DNA of 13,155 nucleotides from assembly GCA_900552985.1 (NCBI GenBank), contig USBP01000014.1, forward strand, positions 1 to 13,155, written 5' to 3'. This DNA comes from an uncultured Oscillospiraceae bacterium (GTDB taxonomy: Bacteria; Bacillota; Clostridia; Oscillospirales; Acutalibacteraceae). The notes beneath the pieces are model-generated. The model was given only the letters and a program-made list of their open reading frames with translations. It was not told the origin of the DNA and ran no database searches. Made by a program: the position numbers and the translations under genes. Positions 7,550 through 13,155 of this stretch are shown piece by piece (position 1 is the first letter of the stretch; each line of letters begins with the position of its first letter).

Positions 7550-8425
7550 TTAAAAGGCCTTGAGAATGCCTTCTTCCTGTGCGATCGCCAGTTCAGAAAG
7601 GTAACGCTGCAAAGCATCTCTCCAGTGCGGCAGCCGTGGAAACCCTGCTTCATCCAAGCTCTTTTTGGAAAGCCGTGAATTTTTAGGGCGGACGGCAGCG
7701 CTTGGGTAGTCTGAAGAGGGCACAGGAATCACCTTGGCGGATCGCTTTCCCATGCGGATGATCTCACTTGCAAATTCGTACCAACTGCAAAAGCCCTCAT
7801 TTGTGGCATGATAAACGCCAAATCGCTCCGTCATGGCCATATCACAGAGCAATGGCGCAAGGTCGGCGGTGTAGGTTGGCGATCCAATTTGATCGCTTAC
7901 CACGCGGAGCTCTTTTTGTTCCTTGCCAAGGCGCAGCATTGTTTTTACAAAATTTGCGCCATTGATACCAAACACCCATGAGGTACGGACGATAAAACAG
8001 CGGGGGCATAGAATCTGCGTGCTGTTTTCACCGCTGAGCTTGGTCTCTCCATAAACGTTTAAGGGTTTTTTGTCATCATATATTTCCAGAGGACGGTCGC
8101 CGGAAGCGCCAAAGACATAATCCGTGCTGATATAAATTAGCTTCGCGCCTATTTTGTTGGCGGCGGAAGCAATATTGGCGCTTCCACGGTAGTTAATATC
8201 CATGCAGAGAGATTGCTCCGATTCCGCCCGGTTAACGTCAGTATATGCCGCGCAATGAATCACCGCATCCGGGCGATAAGCTTCCATCAGCTGTATCACC
8301 TGTGGCATACTGGTAATGTCACAATCCTCACGGTCCACCCCCCGGCAGGGGATTTTGCGCCTGTGAAGCTCCTTGAGCACGTCATATCCGAGCTGGCCTT
8401 TGGCGCCAGTAACGAGCATCTTCAT
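7550..8425 (-). CDS. rfbD: dTDP-4-dehydrorhamnose reductase (RmlD)
   Basis: This is the final step of dTDP-L-rhamnose synthesis: NAD(P)H reduction of dTDP-4-keto-L-rhamnose. The extended SDR protein has a nucleotide-binding TGAKGQLG (6-13), HCAAYTDVNRAE (57-68), STDYVFG (100-106) and the catalytic YGETK (Tyr125, Lys129), followed by SDQIGSPTYTADLA and the C-terminal RPKNSRLS (246-253). The start at 8425 gives 291 aa; GGAAGG on the minus strand is 9 nt upstream and the N-terminus MKMLVTGAKG fits the family. The frame stays open to 8512, but that adds 29 hydrophobic residues encoded through a hairpin and lacks a ribosome binding site. It is the last gene of the rfbA-rfbC-rfbD run. Confidence 0.94.
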   Translation of the reverse strand: MKMLVTGAKGQLGYDVLKELHRRKIPCRGVDREDCDITSMPQVIQLMEAYRPDAVIHCAAYTDVNRAESEQSLCMDINYRGSANIASAANKIGAKLIYISTDYVFGASGDRPLEIYDDKKPLNVYGETKLSGENSTQILCPRCFIVRTSWVFGINGANFVKTMLRLGKEQKELRVVSDQIGSPTYTADLAPLLCDMAMTERFGVYHATNEGFCSWYEFASEIIRMGKRSAKVIPVPSSDYPSAAVRPKNSRLSKKSLDEAGFPRLPHWRDALQRYLSELAIAQEEGILKAF

Positions 8426-8479
8426 TTGCATAATCCTTCCCATTGCTGAAATAAAAGTGATCATAAATAAAAAGCGGAG

Positions 8480-8505
8480 AAAAGGAGCGGCGAAATCGCT
8501 GCTCC
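8480..8505 (-). terminator. Terminator-like hairpin between rfbC and rfbD
   Basis: On the minus strand GGAGC, one G-U pair, then further complementary bases form a stem spanning plus 8484-8505 (GGAGC at 8484-8488 with GCTCC at 8501-8505, inner GCGA with TCGC). TTTT follows directly (plus 8480-8483). An outer GAGA/TCTC pairing could extend it. It lies 29 bases past the rfbC stop and about 55 bases before rfbD, with no promoter seen in between, so it probably acts as a partial attenuator or a 3'-end stabiliser. Confidence 0.65.
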
Positions 8506-8533
8506 GTCTCATTGGATGGACTTCTGAATTGAT

Positions 8534-9091
8534 TTATACTGAGTAAATAAACTGGACATCGCTGTCAGCCAGCAGGGGAGCGTTTGCATCTTTTGCGGAG
8601 AGGATCGGATGCTGCATCCCCCAGAGGACACCCAGCGCTGGATCATCGAAGCGAATGCTGCGGTCATTTTCCGGCGCATAATATTCATCTACTTTATATT
8701 CAACCTCTACATCATCCGTCAGGGTTAAAAAGCCATGCAGGCAGCCCTTCGGTATAAAAATCTGCTTTTTATTATTTTCCGACAGCTCTACCCCAATCCA
8801 TTTTAAATAGGTGGGGGAACCCTGCCGGATATCAACAGCAACGTCAAAAATCGCGCCGCGCGTACAGGTCAAAAGCTTGCTCTGCGCCTTTGGGTCCGTC
8901 TGGCAATGAAGGCCGCGCAGCGTGCCCTTATGCTGTGTGCGGGAGCGATTATCCTGCAAAAAACGGGTTTGGATTCCGCACGCATTATATTTTTCGTAGG
9001 AATAGGATTCCATAAACCAGCCACGGTGATCGCCGAATACATCGGGCTCAACCAAAAAAGCACCCGCTATTTTTGTTTGACTGACTTCCAT
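8534..9091 (-). CDS. rfbC: dTDP-4-dehydrorhamnose 3,5-epimerase (RmlC)
   Basis: The enzyme epimerises dTDP-4-keto-6-deoxyglucose at C3 and C5, giving the L-lyxo intermediate used by RmlD. It is a cupin-fold protein of 185 aa from the start at 9091, where GAGG stands 6 nt upstream; an ATG at 9103 would add four residues (MRRE) and has a weaker site. Conserved features are DHRGWF (21-26), DNRSRTQHKGTLRGLHCQ (47-64) with catalytic His62, Lys72 in QSKLL, PKGCLHGF (114-121), Tyr132 in EYKVDEYY, and FDDPALGVLW (148-157). Asp168 in AKDAN is at the position of the family's Asp partner. It follows rfbA after a 48-base gap. Confidence 0.95.
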   Translation of the reverse strand: MEVSQTKIAGAFLVEPDVFGDHRGWFMESYSYEKYNACGIQTRFLQDNRSRTQHKGTLRGLHCQTDPKAQSKLLTCTRGAIFDVAVDIRQGSPTYLKWIGVELSENNKKQIFIPKGCLHGFLTLTDDVEVEYKVDEYYAPENDRSIRFDDPALGVLWGMQHPILSAKDANAPLLADSDVQFIYSV

Positions 9092-9139
9092 TTCACGCCT
9101 CATCTTTCTTTCAAGAAGTATAAAAATAAGTTCTTTTGT

Positions 9140-10087
9140 TTAGTCAAGCGCATGCGTGAGCGGATCGTCATCCGCCCCCCAACGACGTGCGCGCTTACCC
9201 GGCGCGTTTTCATATAGGATTTTGCCCTCTGCTACACGGCGCAGATGCTGGCCATAGGTGGATTTCCCATATTTTTCAGCGGAGGCAATCAACGCCTTTT
9301 TCGTAATCCAGCGTTTATTATAGGCAATCTCCTCCGGGGAGCAAATTTTAATGCCCTGCAATTTTTCCACTGTGCGGATGAAATGGGCGGCGTCCATCAG
9401 AGCGTCGACCGTTCCAGTGTCCAGCCATGCAAAACCTCGCCCAAGAAAGCGGACGTCCAGATCGCCAAGCTCCAAATATTTCCGGTTGATATCCGTAATT
9501 TCGTATTCACCGCGGGCGCTAGGTTCCAATGCTTTGGCAAATTCCACCACACGGTTATCATAAAAATAAAGTCCCGTTACGGCATAATTGGATTTCGGAT
9601 TCTCCGGCTTTTCTTCAATGGAAACCGGTTCCCCTTTTTTATTGAACTCTACCACGCCAAAAGCGCTGGGGTCGTCCACATAATAACCGAAAATGGTGGC
9701 GCGCCCTGGGTTTACGGCCGCCTGACGCAGCAGATGCCCCAGGCCATTACCATAGAAAATATTATCCCCTAAAATCATGGCGACGCTGTCATCCCCGATA
9801 AACTCTTCGCCAATGACAAAAGCCTGCGCCAGGCCATTTGGTTTTTCCTGTACCGCATAGGACAGCTTCAGACCGAATTGCTTGCCGCTTCCCATCAACG
9901 CTTCAAATTTAGGCGTATCCTCCGGAGTAGAAATAATCAAAATCTCCCGAATGCCTGCGAGCATTAAGATAGACAAGGGATAATAAATCATTGGTTTATC
10001 ATAAACCGGAAGCAATTGCTTGCTCGTTACCATCGTCAGTGGATACAGCCGGGTGCCGGATCCACCTGCCAGAATAATTCCCTTCAA
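9140..10087 (-). CDS. rfbA: Glucose-1-phosphate thymidylyltransferase (RmlA)
   Basis: The enzyme makes dTDP-glucose from dTTP and glucose 1-phosphate, the entry step of the dTDP-rhamnose pathway. Motifs are [13 protein letters not shown] (6-18), [12 protein letters not shown] (26-37), GDN (107-109), EEKP (158-161), GEYEITDIN (193-201) and WLDTGT (221-226). I place the start at a TTG (10087): it gives the family N-terminus MKGIILAGG, and AAGGAG (minus strand, plus 10096-10101) lies 8 nt before it. The ATG at 10135 would add 16 unconserved residues. The product is 315 aa, somewhat longer than the usual 290 or so, because of a charged tail after about residue 295 ([13 protein letters not shown]...). 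It is the first gene of the operon and has a long leader. Confidence 0.95.
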   Translation of the reverse strand: MKGIILAGGSGTRLYPLTMVTSKQLLPVYDKPMIYYPLSILMLAGIREILIISTPEDTPKFEALMGSGKQFGLKLSYAVQEKPNGLAQAFVIGEEFIGDDSVAMILGDNIFYGNGLGHLLRQAAVNPGRATIFGYYVDDPSAFGVVEFNKKGEPVSIEEKPENPKSNYAVTGLYFYDNRVVEFAKALEPSARGEYEITDINRKYLELGDLDVRFLGRGFAWLDTGTVDALMDAAHFIRTVEKLQGIKICSPEEIAYNKRWITKKALIASAEKYGKSTYGQHLRRVAEGKILYENAPGKRARRWGADDDPLTHALD

Positions 10088-10175
10088 GGCACACACTCCT
10101 TGCCGCTCTATAGCATCCGTGTACAGGGTAACCACCGTTTTTCAACGCTGTAGCCGCGCCCCTGGCCGCGTGATC

Positions 10176-10440
10176 CTCCCTGTTTTCCAGCAGGGAGAGC
10201 TGCGCCGTCTGCCTTGTTGGAGCACGGCTCACAGGCTGAAGGCTCAAAAAAACAAACCGTCAAGGCGTCCCAAGCGCAGGATAAACAAGGCCGCAAGGCG
10301 ATGGCCGGCTGCCGCCAGTCGAACCTGGGAACGCAGCCAACGTGCGTTTGGGCATGCCTTGGCAACGATGTTCCCCCTGTGCACTGATGCTATCAAATCA
10401 TCTAACAAATTGCACAAAAACGACCATCTATATCTGCAAT
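10176..10440 (-). promoter_or_regulatory. Long structured leader of the rfb operon
   Basis: This stretch contains no convincing gene. Reading the minus strand as RNA there are several stems (plus coordinates): ATTGCA/TGCAAT (10409-10414 with 10435-10440); CAAGGC/GCCTTG (10294-10299 with 10356-10361) enclosing a nested element, GGCTGC/GCAGCC (10307-10312 with 10333-10338) over CCAG/CTGG (10315-10318 with 10325-10328); GCCTTG/CAAGGC (10211-10216 with 10261-10266) enclosing GAGC/GCTC (10220-10230); and CTCCCTG/CAGGGAG (10176-10182 with 10191-10197). An alternative AACGCA/TGCGTT (10330-10335 with 10343-10348) competes with the nested stem. Seven A on plus (10246-10252) give a U-run in the transcript but no strong hairpin precedes it. 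No known riboswitch class was recognised. Confidence 0.45.
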
Positions 10441-10451
10441 CTAACGTTCAT

Positions 10452-10480
10452 ATAATAATACGAAATCGTTTGCACGTCAA
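10452..10480 (-). promoter_or_regulatory. SigA-type promoter for the rfb operon
   Basis: On the minus strand TTGACG (plus 10475-10480) and TATTAT (plus 10452-10457) are 17 bases apart. Transcription would begin near 10445, leaving a leader of roughly 355 nt before the rfbA TTG. Confidence 0.72.
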
Positions 10481-10544
10481 CCGGATTTTCAAAAACGATA
10501 ATGAAAAAACGTTTTAGCAGCTATTTGTCATGGTTATGAGAAGG

Positions 10545-10582
10545 CCCGATATACGCAAGGAAAGCCGACCTCCCGGTATACG
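10545..10582 (+). repeat. Pair of direct repeats upstream of the feo promoter
   Basis: CCCGATATACG (10545-10555) and CCCGGTATACG (10572-10582) match at 10 of 11 bases with a 27-base period. The second copy ends 5 bases before the -35 box of the feo promoter. The place suits an activator or repressor site, but no regulator can be named. Confidence 0.5.
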
Positions 10583-10587
10583 GAAAA

Positions 10588-10616
10588 TTGACAAAGGAAG
10601 CGCTGCTATATATAAT
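10588..10616 (+). promoter_or_regulatory. Consensus SigA promoter of the feoAB operon
   Basis: TTGACA (10588-10593) and TATAAT (10611-10616) are perfect consensus boxes separated by 17 bases. A start near 10623 gives a short leader. The A/T-rich imperfect palindrome TGATATGATATTCA (about 10622-10635) covers the start site and could be an operator for an iron regulator (Fur or DtxR type), although it does not match either consensus well. So strong a promoter for iron uptake is expected to need repression. Confidence 0.82.
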
Positions 10617-10659
10617 TTAAATGATATGATATTCAAAATAAAGAGAGCGAGTGTTTTTT

Positions 10660-10893
10660 ATGGTCAAAACGGTTGACCGGCTGCGCCCGGGTGAAAAGGG
10701 CGTCGTTACCAGCTTGGGCAGTACAGGTGCGGTGCGCCGTCATATTATCGATATGGGTATCACACCCGGCGCCGTAATCGTCATGCGGAAAACAGCGCCC
10801 ATGGGCGATCCGATTGAAATCAATGTCAGAGGATATGAACTGAGCATCCGTAAATCAGAAGCACAGACAATCCATGTTGATGTGGCAGAATGA
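10660..10893 (+). CDS. feoA: Ferrous iron transport protein A
   Basis: FeoA is a small cytosolic SH3-like protein that acts with FeoB in Fe2+ uptake. From the ATG at 10660 it has 77 aa: VDRLRPGEKGVVTSLGSTGAVRRHIIDMGITPGAVIVMRKTAPMGDPIEINVRGYELSIRKSEAQTIHV shows the LxPGExG opening, RRHIIDMGITPG, the APMGDPIEI strand and the GYELSIRKSEA end typical of FeoA. (Motifs are given in order; key ones are RPGEKG, MGITPG, GDPIEI and YELSIRK.) An in-frame GTG at 10651 with a purine-rich AAGAGAG just ahead is an alternative start adding three residues. feoB follows after 43 bases. Confidence 0.93.
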   Translation: MVKTVDRLRPGEKGVVTSLGSTGAVRRHIIDMGITPGAVIVMRKTAPMGDPIEINVRGYELSIRKSEAQTIHVDVAE

Positions 10894-10936
10894 AAAAATT
10901 CGTTGATTGATTTTGAATTAAAGGATGGTTGCGCAG

Positions 10937-12988
10937 ATGAGCTATCGCTATGCGCTCGCAGGGAACCCGAATTGCGGTAAGACAACACTTTTTAATGCGG
11001 TGACGGGCAGTAACCAATATGTCGGCAACTGGCCCGGCGTTACAGTTGAAAAAAAGGAAGGCAAGGTCATTGGCAGCGATACAGACGCTTCGATTGTGGA
11101 TTTGCCGGGGATCTATTCTCTTTCTCCCTATTCCATGGAAGAGATTGTCACCAGGAATTATTTGATTGATGAAAAGCCTGACCTGATTATTGACATTGTA
11201 GATGCAACGAATTTGGAGCGAAATCTTTACCTTTCGCTTCAGATTGCCGAGCTGGGCCGCCCGATGGTCATTGCACTGAATATGATCGATATGCTGGAAA
11301 AACGCGGTGATACAATTGATTACGCCTTGCTCAGTGCGCTTTTGGGAATTACGATAGTGCCGATCTCCGCCAGCCGCGGCACCGGGATACATAAGCTCAT
11401 TCATGCGGCTGAGCATGAGGTGATCCATGCCACAAGCGATACGCATGTAGACCGCCACTGCAATACCGGCGAACCGCCGGATATCTATACCGGAGCCGTG
11501 CGGCAGGCTGTGCATGTGATTGAGGAGCTCATCCGTGACCGCTGCGAACAAAACGGTATGCCGCTGCGCTGGTCCGCTGTGAAGCTGATAGAGGGGGATG
11601 CCCCTACGCTCGAAAAACTGAACCTGAGCGATACACAGCTTAACTGCCTGGAAGCCGTTGTACGAGAGTTGGAAACCGATAAAATTGACCGTGAAATGGT
11701 CATTGCAGATCAAAAATATAAATTCATCTGTTCCATCACACAAAGGGCTGTCAAAAAGGGGCATGAGGATGGGCACATGACTTTCTCCGACCGGGTAGAT
11801 AAGGTCGTCACCAACCGTTACCTGGCAATCCCTCTTTTTTTTGGAGCAATCGGCCTGATTTTTTATATCACATTTGGGGCGCTGGGCCCGCGGCTGAGCG
11901 ATCTGGTGGATGGCTTGATAAATGGTTCCCTGGCGGAAGCGGTGCGGGCGCTTCTTGTGGGGACAGGCGCGGCTGATTGGGCCATAGGCCTTGTATGCGA
12001 CGGGGTTTTGGCAGGCCTCGGCGCTGTGCTCGCATTTCTGCCGCAGATTCTGCTGCTCTTCTTTTTCCTGTCCATTCTGGAGGATAGCGGTTATATGGCG
12101 CGGGCAGCCTTTATTATGGATCGTGCGCTGCATGTAATCGGCCTGTCCGGCAAATCGTTTGTACCGATGCTGATGGGCTTTGGCTGCTCTGTGCCAGCCA
12201 TCATGAGCGCGCGCACATTGGAAAACGAAAAGGACCGCCGCCTGACGATGATGCTGATCCCCTTTATGTCATGCAGTGCAAAAATGCCGGTGTATTCCCT
12301 GTTTATCGCCGCTTTTTTCAGCGCCTCCAGTGGGCTCGTAATTTGCTCAATCTATCTGCTGGGGCTTGTGGTGGCTGTTTTGTGTGCGTTTCTTCTGCAA
12401 AAAACCGTGCTCAAAGGCGGTCATGCGCCTTTTGTAATGGAGCTGCCGCCTTACCGGTTGCCCACAGCAAAAACACTTTCCCTGCATGTTTGGGAAAGGC
12501 TGAAGGATTTCCTGACAAAAGCGGGCACTGTGCTGCTCGGCGCCAGCATTGTGGTATGGGCGCTGCAATATTTTGACTTTTCTTTCCATCACGTGCAGGA
12601 CAGCTCGCAGAGCATTCTGGGCCTAATCGGCACGGCCATTTCCCCGGTGTTTCGTCCGCTGGGCTTTGGAGATTGGCGGTCAAGCGTTTCCCTTTTAAGC
12701 GGATTGATTGCCCGTGAGCAGGTGGTCAGCTCGCTCGGGATTCTGTATGGTGCGAGCGGCGCCGGCCTGACAGCGGCCCTGCAGGCTGTTTATTCCCCGG
12801 CTGGCGCTTATGCGTTTATGACCTTTGCGCTGCTGTTTATCCCTTGCATCGCCGCAGTGTCAACGCTGCGGCGGGGAATGAATTCACCAAAGTGGACGGC
12901 AATCGCTCTGGGATTTCAGGCGGTGGTCGCCTACGTTGTGACCTTTGTGGTCTACCAGCTGGGGCGGCTGGTAATGCTGGTATTTTGA
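10937..12988 (+). CDS. feoB: Ferrous iron transporter FeoB (GTPase-coupled permease)
   Basis: FeoB is the inner-membrane Fe2+ transporter with an N-terminal G domain. The start at 10937 gives 683 aa; AAGGA (10921-10925) lies 11 nt upstream, whereas ATG 10925 overlaps it. G motifs are G1 GNPNCGKTT (9-17), G2 Thr36 in GVTVEKKEG, G3 DLPG (55-58), G4 NMID (115-118) and G5 SAS (144-146). A helical GDI-like domain follows (about 180-280). The C-terminal permease part (about 290-683) has many hydrophobic segments and two Gate-type regions: GFGCSVPAIMSART (Cys417) and FMSCSAKMPVY (Cys446), both expected for Fe2+ passage. It ends without a Cys-rich tail; a separate Cys-rich protein follows. Confidence 0.97.
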   Translation: MSYRYALAGNPNCGKTTLFNAVTGSNQYVGNWPGVTVEKKEGKVIGSDTDASIVDLPGIYSLSPYSMEEIVTRNYLIDEKPDLIIDIVDATNLERNLYLSLQIAELGRPMVIALNMIDMLEKRGDTIDYALLSALLGITIVPISASRGTGIHKLIHAAEHEVIHATSDTHVDRHCNTGEPPDIYTGAVRQAVHVIEELIRDRCEQNGMPLRWSAVKLIEGDAPTLEKLNLSDTQLNCLEAVVRELETDKIDREMVIADQKYKFICSITQRAVKKGHEDGHMTFSDRVDKVVTNRYLAIPLFFGAIGLIFYITFGALGPRLSDLVDGLINGSLAEAVRALLVGTGAADWAIGLVCDGVLAGLGAVLAFLPQILLLFFFLSILEDSGYMARAAFIMDRALHVIGLSGKSFVPMLMGFGCSVPAIMSARTLENEKDRRLTMMLIPFMSCSAKMPVYSLFIAAFFSASSGLVICSIYLLGLVVAVLCAFLLQKTVLKGGHAPFVMELPPYRLPTAKTLSLHVWERLKDFLTKAGTVLLGASIVVWALQYFDFSFHHVQDSSQSILGLIGTAISPVFRPLGFGDWRSSVSLLSGLIAREQVVSSLGILYGASGAGLTAALQAVYSPAGAYAFMTFALLFIPCIAAVSTLRRGMNSPKWTAIALGFQAVVAYVVTFVVYQLGRLVMLVF

Positions 12989-13012
12989 TATAGAAAAAAG
13001 GATGTGCTTTTT

Positions 13013-13155
13013 GTGGGTTGGATCGTGGATGTTTTGATCGCGTTTCTGGCCGCCTGCGCGGTAGGCGCTATGATTTACCAAAAGGTGCGCGGCAAATCGA
13101 GCTGCAGCTGTGCCGGCTGCACAGGCGGCTCCTGCGGCGCGTGCAATGCCTGTAA
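13013..13155 (+). CDS. FeoB-associated Cys-rich membrane protein, 5' part
   Basis: A GTG at 13013, with AAGGA at 12998-13002 ten bases upstream, opens a frame that is still open at the right edge (47 full codons, two bases of the next). The product begins with one hydrophobic segment (WIVDVLIAFLAACAVGAMIY, about residues 3-22), then the basic stretch QKVRGK and a cluster of cysteines at 31, 33, 36, 41, 44 and 47 (SCSCAGC...SCGACNAC). This layout of one TM helix, basic linker and Cys-rich tail is that of the small FeoB-associated Cys-rich membrane proteins found after feoB in Clostridia; a FeoC-like role or metal binding is inferred. The TAA visible at 13153 is in another frame. The end of the gene is outside the window. 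Confidence 0.8.
   Translation, partial: MGWIVDVLIAFLAACAVGAMIYQKVRGKSSCSCAGCTGGSCGACNAC

Noticed and set aside
8426..8512. Extended rfbD N-terminus from ATG 8512
   Set aside because: It adds 29 hydrophobic residues encoded through a terminator-like hairpin and has no ribosome binding site; MKMLVTGAKG at 8425 fits the family.
10127..10136. T-box-like GGTGGTTACC on the minus strand ahead of rfbA
   Set aside because: It only resembles the T-box antiterminator core; there is no following terminator and no specifier stem, and rhamnose genes are not T-box targets.
10307..10338. T-loop-like GGTTCGACTGG suggesting a tRNA or tmRNA 3' end on the minus strand
   Set aside because: No acceptor stem, CCA end, D-arm or anticodon arm could be placed around it; it is simply the loop of a nested hairpin.
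10020..10517. 165-codon plus-strand frame (and an 85-codon minus-strand frame at 10108-10365) in the rfb leader
   Set aside because: The first overlaps the rfbA start antisense, neither has a ribosome binding site or recognisable protein features, and both are rich in Arg, Pro or Cys as random GC-rich frames are.
10622..10635. Fur box over the feo start site
   Set aside because: The A/T palindrome does not match the Fur 7-1-7 consensus closely enough to call; kept only as a possible operator.
10826..12133. 435-codon minus-strand frame
   Set aside because: It is antisense to feoA/feoB, whose protein motifs are unmistakable; the antisense product is His/Gln/Ile-rich without domain features.

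Overview
The window looks like chromosomal DNA of a mid-GC, low-oxygen Firmicute, most likely a Clostridia-type organism. The reasons are the gene order ispA-dxs-tlyA-nadK-argR-recN, the strong AGGAG-type ribosome binding sites, the GTG and TTG starts, the consensus SigA promoters, and a ferrous-iron (Feo) system with a small Cys-rich membrane protein downstream of feoB. No mobile element, CRISPR array, tRNA or rRNA is visible, and no species can be named from the sequence alone.

Region 1 (1-6322, + strand) is a compact housekeeping operon. It holds the 3' end of a short-chain polyprenyl diphosphate synthase (ispA type), dxs (first step of the MEP isoprenoid pathway), tlyA (rRNA 2'-O-methyltransferase), nadK (NADP supply), argR (arginine repressor) and recN (DNA repair). 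The dxs/tlyA, tlyA/nadK and nadK/argR junctions overlap, which suggests translational coupling. A perfect 11-bp inverted repeat lies between ispA and dxs. The operon ends in a strong intrinsic terminator just after recN. The spoIVB-spo0A pair that often follows recN in spore formers is absent here.

Region 2 (6323-7530, + strand) is a single class I SAM-dependent methyltransferase gene behind its own promoter (TTGCAA-17-TATAAT). Its leader is about 240 nt and unusually structured: a 10-bp hairpin, then a 21-bp interrupted helix closing a branched interior, with competing pairings.

Region 3 (7498-10480, - strand) is a dTDP-L-rhamnose operon in the order rfbA-rfbC-rfbD (rmlA, rmlC, rmlD). The dTDP-glucose 4,6-dehydratase gene (rmlB) is not in it. 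rfbA appears to start at TTG. A clear SigA promoter lies about 365 bp upstream of rfbA, giving a long GC-rich leader with several nested stems. A terminator-like hairpin sits between rfbC and rfbD, and another ends the operon, converging with the methyltransferase gene.

Region 4 (10540-13155, + strand) is the ferrous-iron uptake operon: a perfect consensus promoter (TTGACA-17-TATAAT), feoA, feoB, and the start of a small Cys-rich membrane protein gene that runs off the right edge. No known system in the window is novel at the protein level. The most noteworthy unexplained signals are the two structured leaders (methyltransferase and rfb).
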